Shown here in pieces: positions 35,041 through 46,599 of a stretch of 64,000 nucleotides of DNA. The DNA is from Platerodrilus igneus (taxonomy: Eukaryota; Arthropoda; Insecta; Coleoptera; Lycidae): assembly GCA_036346225.1 (NCBI GenBank), contig JARFIW010000900.1:434001-498000 (forward strand), written 5' to 3'. The position numbers were made by a program, and so were the translations under genes. Position 1 is the stretch's first letter; every line of letters begins with the position of its first letter. Under the pieces are notes generated by a model, which did no database searches, had not been told where the DNA came from, and was given only the letters and a program-made list of their open reading frames with translations.

Positions 35041-35195
35041 GTTTAACGTTCTAGCTACTGTCGAATACTAAATTAAATACGAAAAAATTGTCCCCTTATG
35101 TATCCTACAAAGTGGGGGCGAATATTGCCGAAGATACCCGAATATGTTGGACACCGCTATATCGCTTACATTCTCTTGTTTAGGAACATTTTGTT

Positions 35196-35231
35196 ATCCG
35201 ACCTAGGTCGGATTTAATCCGACCTAGGTCG
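35196..35231. repeat. Two adjacent palindromes, CGACCTAGGTCG core
   Basis: ATCCGACCTAGGTCGGAT (35196-35213) is a perfect 18-bp palindrome. A second copy with core CGACCTAGGTCG follows at 35220-35231. A half-diverged third (CGACCTAGGTTGGAT) lies at 35385-35399. They bracket the 18-bp array upstream of family A copy 2. Confidence 0.9.
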
Positions 35232-35300
35232 AACTGGGCAGTGGAGCGCATCGACATATGTCCGGATATATGACGGATATATGTAGGATATTAGGTTAGA

Positions 35301-35383
35301 GTGAAAATGCCCTATAGGGTGAAATTGCCCCATAGGGTAAAATTGCTTTATAGGGTGAAATTGCCCCATAGGGTGAAATTGTC
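35301..35383 (+). repeat. 18-bp tandem repeat, 4.6 units
   Basis: Units GTGAAAATGCCCTATAGG (35301), GTGAAATTGCCCCATAGG (35319), GTAAAATTGCTTTATAGG (35337), GTGAAATTGCCCCATAGG (35355) and partial GTGAAATTGTC (35373). Located about 260-340 bp upstream of the family A start codon. Confidence 0.92.
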
Positions 35384-35614
35384 TTCGACCTAGGTTGGAT
35401 GTGGACTTGTCAGGAGTTAGGTTAGCTAGTTATTGCAATATCACAAAAGTTATACGCAATAACCAATTTAAATAAATTGTCTTTGAAACTTAAAATGGAT
35501 GTTAGGACCATGTTTTATCATTAGAGTGGCACTATATCTGGTTGAACCGAGAAACAGTGCGATTAAGTTGATAGCACTAATTGCCTTTTAATGAGTTTTC
35601 TCATTAAAACCCAT

Positions 35615-36390
35615 TAGCTCCCTAAAAAATTTCTAGAGATTCGGGTAGCTGAGAAAATCTAATATTAATTGATAACAAACAAGATAGGTTTATGTCGAAA
35701 GATGCAATGGCTAGTCGAAGAAAACTATTTGTTAGGTTACAGAGCAAAGAGCAAAATTTAGAGGTGTAGGACTTTTAAAGTGTAACTTTGTAAGGGATGG
35801 TCCGATTTTAAATCTGTTTGCAGATTTAAATTTTGTATAAAATTCTAGACTAATTTGATGTGTCACATGGTTAAAAAATTTATAAGGACGACCATAAAAT
35901 CGCTACCGGTATAAAATCTTAAAATTGGGGTAGCTCTCTGGGAGGTGATGCTATCTAAGAAATCCCTAGAGATTCGGGTAGCTGAGAAAATTCTAATATT
36001 AACTGATACCAAGCAAGATAGGTTTATCTCGAAAGATGCAATGGCTAGTCGAAGAAAACTATATGTTAGATTTCCTTATAAAGCAAAGAGCAAAATTTAG
36101 AGGTTTACGACTTTAAAGGGGTATAACTTTGCAGGGGGTGGTCCTACTGCAAATCTGTTTGCAGATTCGGATTCTGCATAAAACTCTAGACTAATTTGAT
36201 GTGTCACATGGTTAAAAAAATTTATTAGGGTAAAAAAATCTTAAAATGAGGGTAGCTCTTTAGGGGATGATGCAATCTCAAAAATTCCTAGAGATTCGGG
36301 TAGCTGAGAAAATTCTAATATTAATTGATGCCAAACAAGATAGGTTTATCTCGAAAGATGCGATGGCTAGTCGAAGAAAACTATTTGGTC
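35615..36390 (+). repeat. Satellite block, opposite orientation
   Basis: Two full monomers and one partial of the 27.7-30.5 kb satellite, here as the reverse complement (GTAACTTTGTAAGGGATGGT at about 35782; ATTCGGGTAGCTGAGAAAAT at 35638, 35975 and 36295). It lies upstream of family A copy 2. Confidence 0.88.
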
Positions 36391-36419
36391 CAGATGAGTG
36401 TGGAAATGAGGGATTCTCC

Positions 36420-36625
36420 TCATTTCCACCTTATGCGAATTTGCACCACCACATTTCCTCCTAGGAGATTCATCTCCACATTTCCTCCTAGGAGATTCAT
36501 CTTCACATTTCCTTCCTTATGGGATTTACATGTAAATGTGTGGGGGAAATGTGGATGCTGGAGGAAAATGTGGGAGGAAAATGTGAATACTGGAGGAAAA
36601 TGTGGCGGCAGAAACCCTGTCAACC
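36420..36625. repeat. Short direct and inverted repeats (CACATTTCCTCC / GGAGGAAAATGTG)
   Basis: Two direct copies of CACATTTCCTCCTAGGAGAT (about 36450 and 36477) are followed by three copies of the complement-like GGAGGAAAATGTG (36560-36603), so the segment can fold into a stem. Confidence 0.7.
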
Positions 36626-36639
36626 TTCTACTTCCATTT

Positions 36640-38060
36640 CATCAGGTTTGTGTAAATTATTGGGCGTCTTTTTGCTTTAATAGGCGTTACAGTACCTGAC
36701 CTTTCAATTTATTTGATGATGCTTCATACACTGCGTTGAACAATGTCAAGTTCTATACGGTCTGCTTTATAGTTGCGGTTTCACTAATTGGTTTGACATG
36801 TATCACACACAAATTATACGCCATTAGCTTTTGACCACTTTTAATTAGTTTCCTTTGATGTTTTTGAGTGAGTGTGCTGCTTTGTCCTTAATTACTAAAA
36901 TTTATTTCTTATTATTCACTGTTATACTTCTGTCATCACAATACACAGCTGTACAGTACTGTAAGAGTTTACTTTGATATAGAAATAATACTACAGTATT
37001 ATGGAAACAGTTTTACAACAATATGAATGTACATAGTCAAAGCTGGAAGTAGTACAGAGAACATATGCATTTGTATATGTTCTCTGATGTTGTACACAGA
37101 CAGAAAAACTTAACTAAATTTAAAGGGATAATAGAGAAAATATTTGTATATACATAATCTTAGAATTTCATTGAATATAAAGTACAGAAAAGAATAAAAT
37201 AAAATAGAATTGAATTGCTTAGAACGGATATTTGGTAATCTTTTGAAATTACTAAAATTTTTACAAAAGTCAAAATAGTATGTATATAAAACTCTACCTA
37301 ATTCTATACCGTATGTCACATTTCAGATTTTACCACGTTGTTTTCAATTGCAATTTACATATCTTGAGTTTTTGAGAAAAAAGTTTCAAATAGAAATTAT
37401 TGGGTAGTTTATTCTTAACAAATCTTATCCATTAGTTACTCAATATATTGTCACATTTTATCAAAAAAATTAATTGATAAGGTTCACTCTTTGTATCCAA
37501 AATTGCAGTTGCAATACGAACATGATGAGAATTAAACGTTATAGGAAAATTTACGTTAATGTATGAAATTATAACTGCTCGTAAGTATATATGCATTAAT
37601 TTGAATTTGACCATTGATGTTCATAGTTTTCACGGCAACACATATTTTGGATAAAAAAGTAAACGTTATCTTTTCTTTTTTGAAGAAATGTCAGACTATA
37701 TTGAGCAACTAATTAGTAAAATTCGTTAAGAATGATGCAAACCGAAACAGGACCTGCGGTATGATAAAATAGAAAAAAATGGCACATTTTAAATAATAAT
37801 AGAATGATATATTTGTTGGTGTTACTTCGATAAACATAAAACATATTTCTTAAAAGAATAATCAATTATTTTAAAGAAAATTTAATTTAGCATCTGTAGT
37901 GATCCGTACTATTTCCTTAAGTCGATTCTCATTGGTTGATAATTATTGCAAATACTATGATGTATATTTCGATATTCGAGAGTATTTTTGAACAGCACGG
38001 TAACTACTTCCAAGTTTCCAAACGCACTCCGTGACGTCAGAATTTATCGTTGTAGGGTGA
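36640..38060. other. No recognised gene
   Basis: AT-rich DNA; ORFs at 37110 and 37432 (minus) show no known domain. Confidence 0.4.
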
Positions 38061-38069
38061 TCGATATTA

Positions 38070-38437
38070 GGGAGTTATCGCAAGTACAACGCTAAAGATC
38101 TGTTAAAGCTAAATGTCACGTGATGGTTTAGATTAATGTATTTTATGTAGAAACACAATCTAGAGTTATCGCATCCTAATATATTACCATACGAAAAACT
38201 TAACCTTGAATGTGTGACAATTAATGTTTAATTTCCGATTGATCTATTAATGGCAATTCACAATTAAAAACTCCATAATAAATTACAGGGATACATTCAA
38301 GTTGTCAAAACTAACGTCAAATAAAACAAATAGCGTCCGATATGTTGTACACGCTATTTTACGAGAATAGCGGACCGCGGCTATTTATTAGCAAAAATAG
38401 CGTACGATAAGTTTAGCGGTGGTCGTGCGATAACTCC
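38070..38437. mobile_element. Harbinger-type MITE
   Basis: A 368-bp non-coding element with imperfect terminal inverted repeats (GGGAGTTATCGCAAGTACAA on the left; the complement of the right end begins GGAGTTATCGCACGACCAC). It sits between TTA duplications (38067-38069 and 38438-38440). A TWA duplication is the hallmark of PIF/Harbinger insertion. Confidence 0.75.
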
Positions 38438-38483
38438 TTATTGTTTACAAGTTTTAACAAAACCTTTTCTTCAGATTTTTAAA

Positions 38484-38522
38484 ATGGAAGGTCGAAAAGC
38501 TTCACTTGGTGGTTTTACTAAA
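38484..38522 (+). CDS. Candidate first coding exon of a host gene
   Basis: ATG in a good eukaryotic context (TTTAAAATGG) opens MEGRKASLGGFTK and runs straight into a consensus splice donor (AAAG|GTAATG, donor at about 38523-38525). A CAG at 38471-38474 after a pyrimidine-rich stretch could be an acceptor, so this may be the second exon. No following exon was recognised. This is a weak, short call. Confidence 0.22.
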
Positions 38523-38529
38523 GGTAATG

Positions 38530-40600
38530 TTTTTAATTACATGCTATTTTGAAGTTATCTGATTGCATCGAAGCTTTATTAATTGTTTAATGTTACTTGG
38601 TTGTGTTTTAAAATAGTAATTGAATAATGATGAAATTGCCATTCATATTTTTGTGTGTAATTTGTAATGCCACGATGCGTTGAATTTTTAAATGCACGTA
38701 AATAGCTGATGCAATCATAATGAATAATTTTTAACATTTGCTTACTAGATTGAATATATTTTGTTAACATACTTTTATGTTAATTTAGCGCCTGAATCTG
38801 GGTTTTTGTTTCTGTAGAATTTTGGTATGTATTTCCTACCAACATATTTTATAATTTGTTTTCAATATTCTAATAATTTGATATGATTATTTAAATCTTT
38901 TATTTTCAGTTTTAGTTGTGCGTTTATAACTGCATAATTCACGTGTCGATTTTCAAACATATCGTTAGTTAGTTTGATGTGACTAGATATAATAACCTAC
39001 AATTCTATCGGTAACTAATATTGAGATTTATTTATTCTTGTTGCGATGTGATTATAGCAAACCTCTGCTACGACCTCGTTTAATAAAGTGTTTGCATTAT
39101 GACTATGTAGGAGATGGTCGATACCAATTTGTGTATCCTTTGTATTGTACTATCATAGCATATGTTCATGTTTAACTTCATGTATGTTTATAAATATTTG
39201 TTTTGCCAATGTATTTGTAGTGGTCGTGGTTATGCAACGATAGAATGTAAGCCATTGTGAACCATATTGCAAAACGTGCAGGAAACTGTTTATGGTATGT
39301 ACGATAAACAGGTATGTTTGAGCCCTTGTTGAATTTACTAACATTTTATGGCCGTGCGGGGTGGAACATTGGTAGTCAAAGTCCTTATCTTCCCGATATT
39401 CTGCTTCTTCAACTTTAGCCAAGTAGTAGTGGAACAATCGTCCCTGGTACCTTCTAGAAAAGATTAGCTAGACTACACTAACATTTCTGCAGTCTCATAT
39501 GTAGAATGTTTGAGTAATAGTTGACATCTCGTAATATTAAAAGTGCATATGGTGTTTGTTCGCTGCCCCATCCTTGGAGGGGTGTATTTATGCAGTTAGA
39601 GGCGCAGGGTTGTTGAAGTTTTATCTGCCGATACTCTTTCCTTAGCGCTAACCCAGGGAGTCCGGCACTGTTTGCTCTTGTAATTCATGTTTAATTGCTG
39701 GTAACCTAATTTTGAGGTTATCACATAATAATTAAAGTAAAGATGCTAGCCATTGTAGTTTTATTTCAAACCTTCTCGCCTTAACGCCATCTCTGTGTAT
39801 ATTTGGCTTATGTTACGGTCACAACGTAGGTGTCACTAGCCACAGCCTCTAGAAGACACGATTACAACCAGGTATTGTCAAGAAAGGGCGTTCATTCGTC
39901 CACAGGTAGGTTAGATAACAGATTAGTTGCAGCGACTAGGTGCGTTACATTACACATTTAAGCTAATTTCTTATAACATTAACATAATAAATCAGAAATT
40001 ACTAGAAAGTTCATGCTGTATTTCGTATAATACAAAGATTTGCGACGTAAACATGTGACTGGTAGAAGAAGACAATTTTAAAAACTCCGAGTGGTTTAAT
40101 ACCCAAGAAAGATTTTAAAAAATGGTAGACCTTTGTTTATGGTTTGCAACAAGAAGTTTATATAAATTTGTTATCGGCCTGTTACGTGAAAATTAGTAAA
40201 CATTATACCATTACCCGATATCACAAAGCGCCACATTGGTAGATCTTTTTATCTAATCAATGAAAAATTTTGTTATCCTTCTTCCACCAACTTCTACTTT
40301 ATCGACTTATAATAACAAATTATCTTTTAAAATATTAACCGAAAAATAAACTTTATGGAAAGTTAAAATGATTGATTACCCGTCGGTGGTATTTTTGTCA
40401 CAGTTTGAATTCAAAAATCATAATATTTAAGCATTGTAAATCTGGCTTACGTTTCAACCAATGAGATTGAGTATTTTTAGTCCCTATGCTTTTCATAGCT
40501 TTATTCTCTCGTGAAACGAAGTACAGCTGTTATTAGAATATTTATTTGGAGTTTGGACATCATATAATATGCAATATTGCAATTTATAAACTGACTTTCA
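38530..40600. other. No recognised gene
   Basis: Possible intron of the candidate exon above, or plain intergenic DNA. No motif seen. Confidence 0.35.
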
Positions 40601-40615
40601 TCATGAATAGCAATT

Positions 40616-41926
40616 CAGCAACATGGGTTCTTTAAAGGCCGTTCCACTGCAACTAATCTTGCTGTATTTCATGAATATTTAACTAAGAATATTGAACTTG
40701 GATATCAGATCGATGTTATTTATACCGATTTGAGTAAGGCATTCGATAGTATTTGCCATCAGCTGCTTGTGTTGAAGCTAGAAGCGTTAGGTAGACGCGG
40801 TATATACCTATCTTGGATTCAATCCTATTTGCAAAGCAGAACTCAATGTGTGAAAATTGGAAATACTTCATCTAGAGAGATACAGTAGGTTCAGGGGTTC
40901 CGCAAGAGTCACACCTGGGTCCGATTTTATTCTTGGTCTTCATCAATGATGTTCTGTCCGTGTTCAAGTGTTCACAGGTGTTGCTTTATGCCGATGACTT
41001 GAAATTTTTTAGGGTGATACATTCAAAATCTGATTGCTTCAAAATGCAACAGGATTTAGATAATTTTGCAACCTACTGCGATGGAAACTTTTTAAAGTTG
41101 AACATTTCTAAATGTAAAATTATGCGCTTTTATAGATTCACAATTCCTATGAACTACAATTCTAGTAATAATAGTCATTCTATGAATTTAGTCTTGTGTA
41201 TCACTGACTTAGGAATTACCCTTGATGTTAAAATAACCTATAGAGAACACACCAACGCTATAGTATCCAAATCCCTCAAAGCTTTGGGTTTTATCAAATG
41301 AAATTGTAAAACCATTCGCGATACGAAAGCCTTAAAAGCACTTTACTCAGGTTTGGTTAGAAGTCTGCTTGAGTACAACTCTGTAATATGGTCACCATCT
41401 TACTCATATCATATTGATCGCATTGAAGGGGTGTAGTCTAAGTTCGTTAAATTTGCTTTGTACCAAGTACGCTTTACAAGTGATCATATTATTCCGAGAG
41501 TAAGGCTGCAATTACCGGGTCTCCAATCGCTAGCGCTACAAACAAGAAGGAAACAAGGGATGTTTATATTTGTGTTTAAAATTGTTAACAATTTGATTAA
41601 TTGCGATGCCTTGCTTGCCAAATTGAATTTCCATGTAAAACATCAGATTACTCGCTCTGATAATTTATTCTTATTGAATATTCATAGGACAAACTACGGG
41701 CAGCAGGCTGTTATGGAACCGCATAATGATGACAGCTATCATAGACTATATGCATATAGACATTTTTCGTATAATTTTATCGAGTCTGAAAAAACTACGT
41801 AACAGCAATTTGTAAATTTTTTATTTTTACTTTGTTATATATTTAAATTTGTTAAGTGCCAATTGGATTTTTTTTATAAATCTGTAATGTACCGATATAA
41901 ATAAATAAATAAATAAATAAATAAAT
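40616..41926 (+). pseudogene. Non-LTR retrotransposon RT, 5'-truncated
   Basis: Target-primed retrotransposon remnant (jockey/CR1-like). The RT begins mid-domain with QHGFFKGRSTATNL. It shows DLSKAFDS (40729-40752), a damaged 'GVPQGS.LGPILFL.FINDV' block (40900-40960), the catalytic LLYADDLK (40981-41004), then the thumb and C-terminal part with SLLEYNSVIWSPSY (41370-41400) and the final ORF 41458-41802. Stops at 41299 and 41434 and a frameshift near 40890 kill it. It ends in (AAAT)n at 41899-41926, the 3' tail used for priming. The 5' part with endonuclease is missing, as usual for LINE insertions. Confidence 0.88.
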
Positions 41927-42819
41927 TGTAGTAAATAACCACATTCTTCTAAATACAAACATGCATGATGTTAATTTAAAAACAAAACTTGTACATAGTT
42001 AGTAAGTACAAATATAGGGTTACAAAAGTGCAAAACAGGGGCAGATAGGATTTTACATATATATCAGACAAAGAATACCGATAAATGGGATTTTCAATGT
42101 AATTTTCTCTATATATATTTTATACCGGGTGTAACAAAATATGTGTGAAACATTTCAGGGGGTGATTTCTTATCGTAAAAGAGATAGGGTCTTTCATATA
42201 AAAAAACTTCATTGGAGCATCCCTTGTTAAGATACAGCCCCTTTAATAGGGTACATAAAATTTGTTTTTCATTTTTTTTACAAACACTAAAAAAGTTACA
42301 AAATTGAAATTAAGGTGACACCTTGTACTATCAAAAATACACTTGCTCGGTAATTTATTTGGTTTACCCCATGGTTGTAAGGGGTGGAAAACGCAACCCC
42401 TAAAATTTATTTCCAATGTAACTTTTTGTCTTATTATTTGTTTGCCATTTAATAATTTATTTCCAATAGCTTATTTCATTCTAAACAAAAAATGTCTCTT
42501 GAATTTTTTTCCCAAAATTAACCAGTTCGCAGAACAAAATTATTTTACAAACAACTACAGAGATACACGTCATAAATACGAACTGGATTATTATTGTTAT
42601 TTTGTAGTTACTTCCTGCATCAAAGTATGATTAAAGATGAATAAACAAAACTAATTTATTAATGACAAAACATACAACATGTAGAAATCATAGTAAATGT
42701 TCAATATGTCCACCTTCAGTCATTACACATGCGTCTAGATGTCGGCGCATTGAGCCACGTATTCGCTCAAATATTCCTGGAGTCTCTCTAATTACCCTGC
42801 ACGCATCGATGATGCGGTT

Positions 42820-44073
42820 TCATAAGTCCTCTATATCGCGAACAGTAGTAGGATAAACCAAACTCTGTAAATGGCCCCAAGTAGAGAAATCGAGAAGATT
42901 GAAATCCGGGGATTGAGCGGGCCAATTCTGTGATACTCCTCGACCTATCCAATGATTTGGATATGTTTGAGTTAAATGCTGACGTGCTGCTTGACTAAAA
43001 TGGGCGAGAGCCCCATCATGCATAAAAAACATAACCCTTCTGATACCACAAGGAACTTCCTCCAGCAGTACTGGATGCACTTCTCTTAAAAATTGAGTGT
43101 AGGCTTCACCATTTAATCGAGGAGGTAGAAAATGAGGACCAATTAAATAATCCCCAATAACTCCGACCCACACGTTAAGACAAAAATGTTCTTGATGGTT
43201 AGCTTGGACAATAGCGTGAGGGTTTTCATCGACCCATATGTGCTTATTATGAAAATTAATAATCTTGTCTCGGGAAAAAGTACATTCGTCTGTTGAATTG
43301 GATCGTCTTCAGAAAGTCAGGATTTCTTCTAATCATTTCCAGCATCCAACTGGAAAATTCAAGACGGTTCGGAAAATCTTGCGGTAACAGTGCCTGTACT
43401 CGTTGTAGATGGTAGGGGGCGGCTCCGTGGCGTAGTGGTATGTGTGTGACTACTACGCCCAAGGTCCCGGGTTCGAATCCCGACACGGTCCGCTTGAAAA
43501 ATGTTAGGCGAGCATTTTTCACAAAAATACACCCTCGTTCGGATGAGAGGTAAAATGGAGGTCCCGTGTGTGAGTGTTGTCATGCACGTTAAAGATCCCT
43601 ACCTTGCTTGGAACAGCAAGGGTTCGGCAAAATTCCAAATTTTCCAGGTAAAAAAAAACTCGCTTCCTGGCCAATGTAGTACTTTCGGGTGGAGCATTGG
43701 AAAATCACATGTAATGTAGATGGTAGGGGTATAAGAGTTGTTCCTTTAAAATTCGAAATACCGTCATATGATCAACATTTAACTTGAAAGAAATCTTTCT
43801 ACTACTGCTAGTGGGTTGTTCCTTAACCAAATTAAGTACTGCTTCTTCAAGCTGTGGTGTTGTAACTTCTCGATGGCGACCACAATCCTGCGTTCTTTTT
43901 TCGAATGAACCATATTCTCGTAATCGTTGATGAAGTTGGGCAAATATTCTATGCGAAGAAAGCTGCCGTTGAGGATACATTTCAGCATACCTTCTACAAG
44001 CTTCTAACCCATTACCCTGCGACAGACCGTAAACGTAATGCATATCAGCCATTTCCGCATTTGTGTATGCCAT
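42820..44073 (-). pseudogene. Mariner-like transposase, SINE-interrupted and frameshifted
   Basis: The N-terminal part 43730-44073 starts MAYTNAEMADMHYVYGLSQG and carries the helix-turn-helix region (RKISFKLNVDHMTVFRIL). The reading frame is cut at YPYHL by the SINE at 43419-43715 and resumes as LQRVQALLPQDFPNRLEFS. The catalytic domain follows: TDECTFSR (first Asp, near 43285, after a one-base frame change), WVGVIGDYLIGPHF, MHDGALAHFSQAARQHL (second Asp, about 43010) and WPAQSPDFNLLDFSTWG (third acidic residue, about 42890). This fits the IS630-Tc1-mariner fold. The interruption and frameshift make it inactive. Confidence 0.88.
43419..43715 (+). mobile_element. SINE copy, full length, in mariner transposase
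   Basis: The best-preserved copy: 297 bp with A box TGGCGTAGTGG (43428-43438), B box GGTTCGAATCC (43470-43480), the CACGTTAAAGATCCCTACCT body and the GTACTTTCGGGTGGAGCATT tail. Perfect 14-bp duplications GTAGATGGTAGGGG lie at 43405-43418 and 43716-43729. A small hairpin (CCTTGCT / AGCAAGG) lies in the body near 43600-43620. The tRNA-like head is part of the SINE and is not a functional tRNA gene. Confidence 0.95.
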
Positions 44074-45109
44074 TCTAATAACAAGTGAATTATTAAACTA
44101 ACAAATTAAGAACAGAACAACGACACACAATTATTAATTCAATTTCAAAAATTTACAAACTGACAGCGTGATAACAATTTAATTGTCACTATCACTAATA
44201 GCGGCCTATTAGATAAAATAGTTTCGCATTTTCGTTCTATGACGATGTATCTCTGTAGTTGTTTGTAAAATAATTTTGTTCTGCGAACTGGTTAATTTTG
44301 GGAAAAAAATTCAAGAGACATTTTTTGTTTAGAATGAAATAAGCTATTGGAAATAAATTTTTAAATAGCAAACAAATAATAAGACAAAAGTTACATTGGA
44401 AATAAATTTTAGGGGTTGCGTTTTCCACCCCTTACAACCATGGGGTAAACCAAATAAATTACGGAGTAAGTGTATTTTTGATAGTAAAAAATGTCACCTT
44501 AATTTCAATTTTATAACTTTTTTGTGTTTGTAAAAAAAATGAAAAACAAATTTTATGTACCCCCTTTAAAGGGCTGTATCTTAACAAGGGATGCTCCAAT
44601 GAAGTCTCTTTATATGAAAGACCCTATCTCTTTTACGATGAGGAATCACCCCCTGAAATGTTTTACACTTATTTTGTTACACCCGTGGAAGAGAGGTATA
44701 CATACATTAACCTAATAACCTTACTAATTTACGTAAATCTTTGTCTGTGCTTGTCATTCAACCATGTAGCCGCAAGTGTTATTAACCCTTTCGTTAGACC
44801 TGTTTTACCATATTAGGTTAATGCCAAATTTTTTGTACATAATTGGAAAAGCAGGATTTCTTCAGCGCTATTTTTTTGAAATATATAAAAGTGACCATAT
44901 GTGATAATGCTGTTTATTTTACACACCTTATGCATAATTTGTTAACTAGAACAAAAAAAAATACATTAATCAACAAAATTATACATTGCAAAAGAATTAA
45001 TATATAATAGTTCTGTAGCAACATGGGGTATCGTTACATGCATACCATAAAATGTTAGAATTGTGCTAAAACAAAGATGTAATATTTATATACATTTTGC
45101 ATATCGTCC

Positions 45110-45745
45110 ATGAGTAAGGTGACCATACGTCCCGTTTTCAACGGGACAGTCCCATTTTTTAATATGATATCCCGTTGTCCCGACACATTGTTCTGGACAC
45201 AAAATGTTCCGTTTTAAAGATTCTAGACGTAATAAATTAATACTTTCGTTTTTAATAGAAAATCATTAGTACTATTATTGTTATACATGCAATACCTTCG
45301 CCAGTTTGACATTTTAAACTGAAACATTGGATTCGTCACTTGTCGTTTGCGTTCGTCTGCGATCTACGACTTGAACTTGCTAGAGTATTGACTAAATAAC
45401 AATCTTTCAGCAAACGCCAGTTTGGAGGTATTATATGCAGTAGTCGTAATTGCATCCCGTGGCTGGTTGTATTAGTGGCCGTGAATTGTATATTGTAAAA
45501 TAAGTTGCAGAATTTGTTTTTAAAATGCCCAACTTTTAATATTAGTCTACAAACAACATATCCTTTTGTAAAACAACGAAATACACCATCAGATGTAAAA
45601 TGTGACAAATGCAGACCTGAATTTAATGTGTCACATGGTGGCGCGCCAGTGATATTGAATAATATTTGAAGTCGGAGAAACATAAAAATTCGGACCGTGC
45701 GGCAGATATAAGTTCCACAGTTTAAATTTCATCAAGAATAGTAAC
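45110..45745 (+). pseudogene. hAT-type element 5' end with zinc-finger exon
   Basis: AAGGTGACCATACGTCCCGT at 45117 starts a segment resembling the 5' terminus of a hAT transposon, with the short palindrome CCCGTTTTCAACGGGA. Some 450 bp later the plus strand reads YPFVKQRNTPSDVKCDKCRP and EFNVSHGGAPVILNNI (about 45565-45665). The spacing C-x2-C ... HGG...I..(H)..S is that of the BED-like N-terminal finger in ZMYM/DUF4371 hAT transposases. The catalytic part is absent. Confidence 0.5.
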
Positions 45746-46007
45746 CAGTCAACCTCGAAGGACAAGGAAGTTTGTTACGGTAAACCGTGCGGGTCAGGAA
45801 GAACAAAAAAAACCAATTAAAGTAAAGACTCGCACGAAATTACGTAGCCAAATGAAGAGATGCCGGGCTAACGTCAATCGGAGATTGAGCGTGGGAAAAT
45901 AATCGAAAACAAAACCCAAGAAGAAAAAACCGAGTCGTCTCTCTGAAATAAAAATTAGTTGATTAGTACAAACAAAGATAGAACATTAGTCTGTCAAAGA
46001 AAAATAA

Positions 46008-46058
<51 letters not shown>

Positions 46059-46599
46059 GTTCTTGATAATTCTTGAGCGTAGTTAAATTAGAAAAGATTT
46101 TGTTTTTTGGTTCTTGGGATAAAGTCGCTCATAAAATTAAACACAAAACATTAAATGTGTATCATTTGTATTAAATCGTACGTTTCGGTGATAATTTACA
46201 CCTTAATCATCGATCTACATGAAAAAGTATATAAATAGGTAATTCATATAACAGGTAATATATGTTTAACTTACTTATTACTTGATAAAATTATTTTATG
46301 TATTCACCCATAATAAAAGTAACAGAAGGAAGCTTGTAATATTACTGATTAAGAATTAAAATTAATTTTAAATTTTGAATGAAATGTCAGTTCACTTATT
46401 TGACAAAAATGTAGGATCAAGGATGACATCAATCAACAAATTATGACACTATTTGCTTATATTTTTTTAATTTAAATAGTAGTATGTGGTTTATTTGTAA
46501 AATTTTTTTTTTGTACGGTGGGTTGCATAAAAATAGTTAGATTTTTAAAATCATATTTTTTTTTTTTTACTTTTTTTTTACAGGTGTAGTAAACAGGTT

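Larger units (their letters stand above)
42125..44688 (-). mobile_element. Mariner-superfamily element with about 450-bp TIRs
   Basis: The terminal inverted repeats 42125-42582 and 44228-44688 match almost throughout. The outer ends are CCGGGTGTAACAAAATA on the left and (complement) CCACGGGTGTAACAAAATAA on the right. Between them lies one minus-strand transposase, itself cut by a SINE. A TATA precedes the left end; a clean TA duplication on the right is not evident. TIRs this long are unusual for classical mariner, which has about 30 bp. Confidence 0.88.

Noticed and set aside
43419..43490. Functional tRNA gene
   Set aside because: A and B boxes are present, but the sequence continues into a SINE body and is flanked by target duplications.
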